Notes under the pieces: model-generated
What the model saw: only the letters and a program-made list of their open reading frames with translations
Database searches by the model: none
Told to the model about the DNA's origin: nothing
Shown: piece by piece, positions 7,404 through 10,829 of the stretch
How the letters are laid out: each line of letters opens with the position of its first letter
How positions within the stretch are numbered: position 1 is the stretch's first letter
Translations under genes and position numbers: made by a program
NCBI GenBank assembly: GCA_004299465.1
Contig: SCST01000402.1
Coordinates: 1 to 10,829 of the forward strand
Source: Methylovulum sp.
GTDB lineage: Bacteria > Pseudomonadota > Gammaproteobacteria > Methylococcales > Methylomonadaceae
Direction of reading: 5' to 3'
Length of the DNA: 10,829 nt

Positions 7404-7909
7404 CAAAAATCAGGATCCCAGTCGACTATCATTTTGCCGGCCTGAAGATCGATATTAGTGATAATTGTTCCTTGTAAAAAGGGGATGGCCCGCTCGCGCT
7501 CGCCTTTAACGATAACAACGTCATTGGCGCCGGTTTCCAGCAAGTTATCAATAACACCTAATGGCACACTGGATGTCGTCTCGACTTTTAAGCCTATCAA
7601 GTCAGACCAGTAATATTCGCCTTGCGCCGGTTTGGGCAATTGATCGGGAGTTACAAAAATTTCCCAACCCATAAGGCCTGCAGCCTGGTCTCTATCATTG
7701 ATGCCTTCCAGTTTGGCTACGACTGCTTTACCTTGCAGCGAGCCGTCAATGATAGTAAACGATTTGTTTTCACTGCCCTTTTTTAAAAGCCAGGGAGAAT
7801 AATTTAAAATATTCTCTCGCGTATCGGTAAATGAATAGACTTTTACCCAGCCTTTTACACCAAAAACGCCGGATATTTCACCGACCTTGATAAGCCCTGT
7901 GTCCGACAA
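7403..7909 (-). CDS. rimM: 16S rRNA processing / 30S maturation protein RimM
   Basis: RimM binds ribosomal protein uS19 and assists late maturation of the 30S head and 16S rRNA processing. The 168-residue length is normal. The N-terminal barrel shows VGEISGVFGVKGWVKVYSFTD (about 9-29); the second half is a PRC-barrel with YYWSDLIGLKVE (99-110), GVIDNLLETGANDVVIVKG (118-136), the family segment AIPFL (141-145) and a C-terminal MIVDWDPDF. The only sensible start is TTG at 7907-7909: the frame is closed by a stop just upstream (7928-7930), no ATG or GTG lies between, and starting later would cut the first barrel strand. It begins 4 bp after the rpsP stop with no clear ribosome site, so re-initiation after rpsP is likely. 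Confidence 0.96.
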   Translation of the reverse strand: MSDTGLIKVGEISGVFGVKGWVKVYSFTDTRENILNYSPWLLKKGSENKSFTIIDGSLQGKAVVAKLEGINDRDQAAGLMGWEIFVTPDQLPKPAQGEYYWSDLIGLKVETTSSVPLGVIDNLLETGANDVVIVKGERERAIPFLQGTIITNIDLQAGKMIVDWDPDF

Positions 7910-7913
7910 CGGT

Positions 7914-8165
7914 TTATGCAGCGGCTTTTAACGCGTCTTTAATCAGCTTGGCAACGCGGTCAGAAGGCTGGGCGCCGGTGGATTTCCAGTATTCAACGCG
8001 TTCGTTGTCTAAACGCAATCTTTCTTCATTGCCGCGCGCCAACGGGTTAAAAAAGCCTACGCGTTCAATATAACGGCCATCGCGACCGCTTCTGCTATCG
8101 GTTACAACAACGTGGTAAAAGGGGCGATTTTTCGCGCCGCCTCTTGAAAGACGAATGGTTACCAT
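7914..8165 (-). CDS. rpsP: Ribosomal protein bS16
   Basis: At 83 residues it matches the family (82 in E. coli). bS16 is an early-assembly 30S protein. MVTIRLSRGGAKNRPFYHVVV is the diagnostic N-terminus, followed by DSRSGRDGRYIERVGFFNP (about 23-41) and a C-terminal GAQPSDRVAKLIKDA. The ATG (8163-8165) has GAGGA (8172-8176, minus strand) six bases upstream, a good ribosome site. It is the first gene of the tight rpsP-rimM-trmD-rplS cluster and follows ffh by 120 bp, with a candidate promoter in that gap. Confidence 0.98.
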   Translation of the reverse strand: MVTIRLSRGGAKNRPFYHVVVTDSRSGRDGRYIERVGFFNPLARGNEERLRLDNERVEYWKSTGAQPSDRVAKLIKDALKAAA

Positions 8166-8208
8166 CTAATGTCCTCAAAAAATCATTTAGTCAATTGTTA
8201 ATCGAGCT

Positions 8209-8236
8209 ATTTTACGCGAATTTATTGATAAGTGAA
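8209..8236 (-). promoter_or_regulatory. Candidate sigma-70 promoter of the rpsP operon
   Basis: On the minus strand, TTCACT (8231-8236, four of six to TTGACA) and TAAAAT (8209-8214, five of six to TATAAT) are 16 bp apart in an AT-rich gap. The start site would be near 8202, giving a leader of about 37 nt before rpsP. Read-through from ffh is also possible. Confidence 0.5.
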
Positions 8237-8253
8237 GAATAAATTAACAATAA

Positions 8254-8270
8254 ATCCTTTCGTAAGGGAT
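8254..8270 (-). terminator. Weak hairpin after ffh
   Basis: ATCCTTT (8254-8260) and AAGGGAT (8264-8270) pair with one mismatch around CGT, 15 bases past the ffh stop. On the minus strand the stem is followed by TTATTGTTAATTTATT, which is T-rich but not a clean run. It may give partial termination between ffh and rpsP. Confidence 0.28.
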
Positions 8271-8285
8271 AGCCATGCACAAAAA

Positions 8286-9641
8286 TTATCTTCTCATGCC
8301 GCGTACATTGCTTTTGATGCCGCGCATCATATTGGCCATATTGCCGCTTTTTAATTTTTTCATCATTTTCTGCATCATCAGGAATTGCTTCAACATCCGG
8401 TTAACATCCTGTAATTCCTGTCCGCAACCTGCGGCAATGCGTTTTTTGCGATTGCCTTTAATCAAGTCGGGGTAGCGTCTTTCCTGCATGGTCATCGAGC
8501 AGATGATCGCAATTTGCCGTGCGAGCATTTTGTCGTTGACCTTGTCTTTCATATCTTGGGGGATGCTATTGATGCCCGGTAATTTATCCATCATCGACCC
8601 TATGCCGCCCATGTTTTGCATTTGCTGCAATTGTTCGCGGAAATCTTCCATGTCAAAGCCCTTGCCTTTTTGCATCTTGCGGGCAAATTTTTCGGCTTTT
8701 TCCTTGTCGACTTTTTGTTCGAGTTCTTCAATCAGCCCGAGCATGTCGCCCATGCCCAAGATGCGCGAAGCAATGCGGTCGGGATGAAAGGGTTCCAGGG
8801 CGTTGGTTTTTTCGCCTACGCCGATGAACTTGATGGGCTTGCCGGTAATATGACGTATCGACAAGGCGGCCCCGCCCCTGGCGTCGCCGTCGGCTTTGGT
8901 CAGGATAATACCGGTTAGCGGCAAGGCATCATTGAAGGCTTTTGCAGTAATGGCGGCATCCTGCCCGGTCATGCTGTCCACGACAAACAGGGTTTCGATG
9001 GGATTGATCGCGGCGTGCAAGGCTTTAATCTCGCCCATCATTTCATCGTCGATATGCAGGCGGCCTGCGGTATCGACAATAATGACGTCGAGGAATTTTT
9101 TCCTGGCGGCTTCAATCGCATTTTTTGCAATATCGACCGGGTGCTGGGATATATCGCTGTCGAAAAAGTCCAGCGACAAATCGTTGGCAAGCATCTGCAA
9201 CTGCTTGATTGCCGCAGGGCGGTAGACGTCGGCACTGACCACGCCGACTTTTTTCTTCTGGTTTTCCTGCAGCCATCGGCCCAGTTTTGCCACGGTAGTT
9301 GTTTTACCGGCGCCCTGCAAACCCGCCATTAAGATAACGGCGGGAGGAACGGCTTTCAGGTTAAGCCCTTCATTGGCTTCGCCCATCACCTTAACCAGTT
9401 CGGCCTGGACCAGCTTGATCAATGATTGGCCTGGAGAAAGGCTGGTCTGGACTGCCTGGCCCAGCGCGCCGACCTTGACACGTTCAATAAAGTCCGTAAC
9501 GACAGGCAGCGCGACATCCGCTTCAAGTAAGGCCATGCGCACTTCGCGCAGTGTTTCCTTGATATTGTCTTCTGTCAGGCGGCCCTGGCCTTTAAGTTTT
9601 TTAAGCGTATTGCTTAATCGATCGGTTAAATTATCAAACAT
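8286..9641 (-). CDS. ffh: Signal recognition particle protein Ffh (SRP54)
   Basis: Ffh binds 4.5S RNA and the signal sequences of nascent membrane proteins, then docks with FtsY to deliver ribosomes to the Sec translocon. It has 451 residues (E. coli 453). In order: an N-domain helical bundle (1-95) with ALLEADVALPVV; the G-domain with GLQGAGKTT (107-115), DVYRPAA (138-144), DTAGR (190-194), TKADGDARGG (248-257) and GVGEK (274-278); and a methionine-rich M-domain (about 327-451) with the RNA-binding stretch KGNRKKRIAAGCG (395-407) then QDVNRMLKQF. The AAGCG form is usual in gammaproteobacteria. The ATG at 9639-9641 gives the standard MFDNLTDRL start; the ribosome site is weak. It is divergent from ypjD and upstream of rpsP in the same direction. 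Confidence 0.98.
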   Translation of the reverse strand: MFDNLTDRLSNTLKKLKGQGRLTEDNIKETLREVRMALLEADVALPVVTDFIERVKVGALGQAVQTSLSPGQSLIKLVQAELVKVMGEANEGLNLKAVPPAVILMAGLQGAGKTTTVAKLGRWLQENQKKKVGVVSADVYRPAAIKQLQMLANDLSLDFFDSDISQHPVDIAKNAIEAARKKFLDVIIVDTAGRLHIDDEMMGEIKALHAAINPIETLFVVDSMTGQDAAITAKAFNDALPLTGIILTKADGDARGGAALSIRHITGKPIKFIGVGEKTNALEPFHPDRIASRILGMGDMLGLIEELEQKVDKEKAEKFARKMQKGKGFDMEDFREQLQQMQNMGGIGSMMDKLPGINSIPQDMKDKVNDKMLARQIAIICSMTMQERRYPDLIKGNRKKRIAAGCGQELQDVNRMLKQFLMMQKMMKKLKSGNMANMMRGIKSNVRGMRR

Positions 9642-9821
9642 ATCTGGATTCTTGTTATTTTGATGTACGGAAACGATTCACTAACACAAATGCGCTAGGA
9701 CTATTCAACGCGATATATTACCATACCCTCTGAGACCTTTGCATCAGCCGCAGCTATTCATAACGGCTCTGCAAAACGATTCAGTCACCACCGTCTCTTT
9801 GTCGCAGCCTATAAAAACTCA

Positions 9822-10616
9822 ATGACTTCTGTCGTACTCGCTATCCTTTCAATCGGCATGTACCTGGCAAGCGCCTTGTTGATTATTCGCCATATTAGTC
9901 AAAACAATCTCCAGCGCACGCCAATTTACCTGGCCTGGGCGGCGGTATGCGCACATACCTTATATACGGCGCAGGCTTTCCTGCACAATAACGGTTTCAA
10001 TTTCAGTTTTTTCAGCACGGCCTCGTTTGTTGCGATGATTGTGGCCTTGCTTCTGCTGATGGCGGCGCTCAGGAAGCCGGTCGAAAAGCTCGGTGTCGCC
10101 GTGTTCCCTATTGCCGCGGTCATGTTGGGGCTGGAGCTTGGTTTTGATGATAAATCGCAGGCTTTATCGACACATGGCTGGGCAATGAGCAGCCACATCC
10201 TGACCTCTATTATTGCGTTCAGCCTGCTAAATATCGCTGCGCTACAAGCCGCGTTGCTTGCTATTCAGGACCAGCAGCTCAAAAGCCATCCGCCCAGGCG
10301 TTTTATTCAATCCTTGCCGTCGTTGCAAGCGATGGAATCGTTACTATTCCAGATGTTGGCGGCGGGGCTGTTTTTCCTGACGCTTTCATTAGTCAGCGGG
10401 TTTGTTTTTATAGACGACCTGTTTGCCCAGCACCTGGTCCATAAAACCGTCTTATCGATATTGGCATGGATCATATTTTCAGGCCTGTTGATAGGCCGAA
10501 GCCGTTATGGGTGGCGCGGAAAAACCGCGATACAGTGGACCGTATGCGGTTTTATCCTGCTGTTGCTGGCTTATTTCGGCAGCAAGCTGGTATTGAAATT
10601 GATTTTACACCGCTAA
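9822..10616 (+). CDS. ypjD: YpjD, cytochrome c assembly (CcsA/HemX-like) membrane protein
   Basis: The 264-residue protein has about eight transmembrane helices (near 4-24, 34-54, 66-83, 90-106, 121-147, 175-197, 206-225 and 237-258) and belongs to the cytochrome c assembly / CcsA-HemX group. Family signs are GWAMSSHILTSIIAFSLL (119-136) with histidines H118 and H125, then LVHKTVLSILAW (205-216) with H207, and the C-terminal RYGWRGKTAIQWT and LLAYFGSKLVL. The spaced histidines are candidate haem ligands by analogy with CcsA; actual haem handling is not established for YpjD. Its position divergent from ffh is the conserved gammaproteobacterial neighbourhood. The ATG at 9822 begins a hydrophobic helix but has no clear ribosome site. 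The 180-bp gap to ffh must hold both start regions; I see no convincing promoter pair there. Confidence 0.9.
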   Translation: MTSVVLAILSIGMYLASALLIIRHISQNNLQRTPIYLAWAAVCAHTLYTAQAFLHNNGFNFSFFSTASFVAMIVALLLLMAALRKPVEKLGVAVFPIAAVMLGLELGFDDKSQALSTHGWAMSSHILTSIIAFSLLNIAALQAALLAIQDQQLKSHPPRRFIQSLPSLQAMESLLFQMLAAGLFFLTLSLVSGFVFIDDLFAQHLVHKTVLSILAWIIFSGLLIGRSRYGWRGKTAIQWTVCGFILLLLAYFGSKLVLKLILHR

Positions 10617-10730
10617 AACAGGGTGTCGGTCTGATCCATGCCTGCTTGATGAAGATTCAGGCGCATTTATCAAAAGGACTATTTTCAATTCTAATCAATA
10701 GACTAAGCATGTATCATATGAACATCAGCT

Positions 10731-10801
10731 TATTAATTTTCCCAAAAGTTCTTGCACAGTATATTCAGAGTACTGCGCAAGAACTTTTGGGAAAATTAAT
10801 A
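10731..10801. repeat. 71-bp near-perfect inverted repeat in AT-rich DNA
   Basis: The left arm 10731-10755 is the exact reverse complement of 10777-10801 (25 bp). Pairing continues inward six more positions (10756-10761 with 10771-10776) with one mismatch, leaving a 9-base loop, so 30 of 31 positions pair. Both outer ends are TA. No T-run follows on either strand, so it is not a normal intrinsic terminator. It is 114 bp past ypjD in a stretch of about 29% G+C. A small non-autonomous mobile element (MITE) is the leading explanation; a strong folded RNA or a protein-binding palindrome are alternatives. Confidence 0.7.
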
Positions 10802-10829
10802 CCCATTCAATAAGTTATTAATTGTTTCA

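Noticed and set aside
7404..7406. TTG as the trmD start (251 residues)
   Set aside because: An ATG follows immediately and gives the normal family length and the TGATG coupling with the rimM stop.
9642..9821. Possible promoter elements in the ffh-ypjD gap, such as TAATAT-like boxes
   Set aside because: No -10 box is paired with a convincing -35 at proper spacing on either strand, so I did not call a promoter.
10625..10665. GCCTG...CAGGC short inverted repeat after ypjD as a terminator
   Set aside because: The stem is only about 5 bp with a long loop and no T-run follows.
10466..10813. 115-codon plus-strand ORF overlapping the end of ypjD and the AT-rich tail
   Set aside because: The first half is an off-frame reading of the conserved ypjD 3' end and the second half runs through the hairpin; no domain or ribosome site is visible.
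1..10829. Search for a new multi-gene system, defence island, CRISPR array or prophage
   Set aside because: All substantial ORFs belong to well-known families in largely conserved neighbourhoods; no repeat-spacer pattern, integrase, transposase or toxin-antitoxin pair is visible.

Overview
The window looks like ordinary chromosomal DNA of a gammaproteobacterium. The main reason is the gene order on the minus strand at 6300-9641, ffh-rpsP-rimM-trmD-rplS, with ypjD divergent from ffh; this is the arrangement known from E. coli and relatives. The Ffh RNA-binding motif also has the gammaproteobacterial form (AAGCG followed by QDVNR). Base composition is moderate. The long OFA-type transporter and the general sequence flavour would fit a methanotroph of the Methylococcales, but that is an impression and not a demonstrated assignment.

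Layout, left to right. (1) Positions 1-3241 hold type II secretion genes: the end of a GspD-type secretin on the plus strand, converging on a gspE-gspF pair on the minus strand (ATPase and inner-membrane platform protein, joined by an ATGA stop/start overlap). (2) galU (3512-4399, plus) is divergent from gspE. It makes UDP-glucose and has a leader carrying a consensus -10 box and a terminator-like hairpin. (3) A compact nested palindromic element (4421-4522) lies between galU and a 552-residue OFA-family MFS transporter (4574-6232, plus). (4) A perfect 12-bp bidirectional terminator (6248-6276) separates the transporter from the convergent translation/export cluster. (5) That cluster reads, in transcription order, ffh (SRP protein), rpsP (ribosomal protein bS16), rimM (30S maturation factor), trmD (tRNA m1G37 methyltransferase) and rplS (ribosomal protein bL19). 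rpsP to rplS are packed with gaps of 9 bp or less and are probably one operon from a promoter in the rpsP-ffh gap. (6) ypjD (9822-10616, plus) is a CcsA/HemX-like multi-helix membrane protein. (7) The last 150 bases fall to about 29% G+C (43 of 149 bases counted) and contain a 71-bp near-perfect hairpin that no gene explains.

Functionally the window mixes envelope and export genes (T2SS motor, SRP, YpjD), a sugar-nucleotide gene, one carboxylate-type transporter and a ribosome/tRNA maturation operon. I found no defence system, CRISPR array, tRNA, rRNA, integrase or transposase gene, and nothing that amounts to a previously undescribed multi-gene system. The points worth a second look are mostly non-coding: two inverted-repeat elements, the galU leader hairpin, an apparent fusion of a small transporter subunit to the MFS protein, and non-ATG or slippery features in rimM and trmD.
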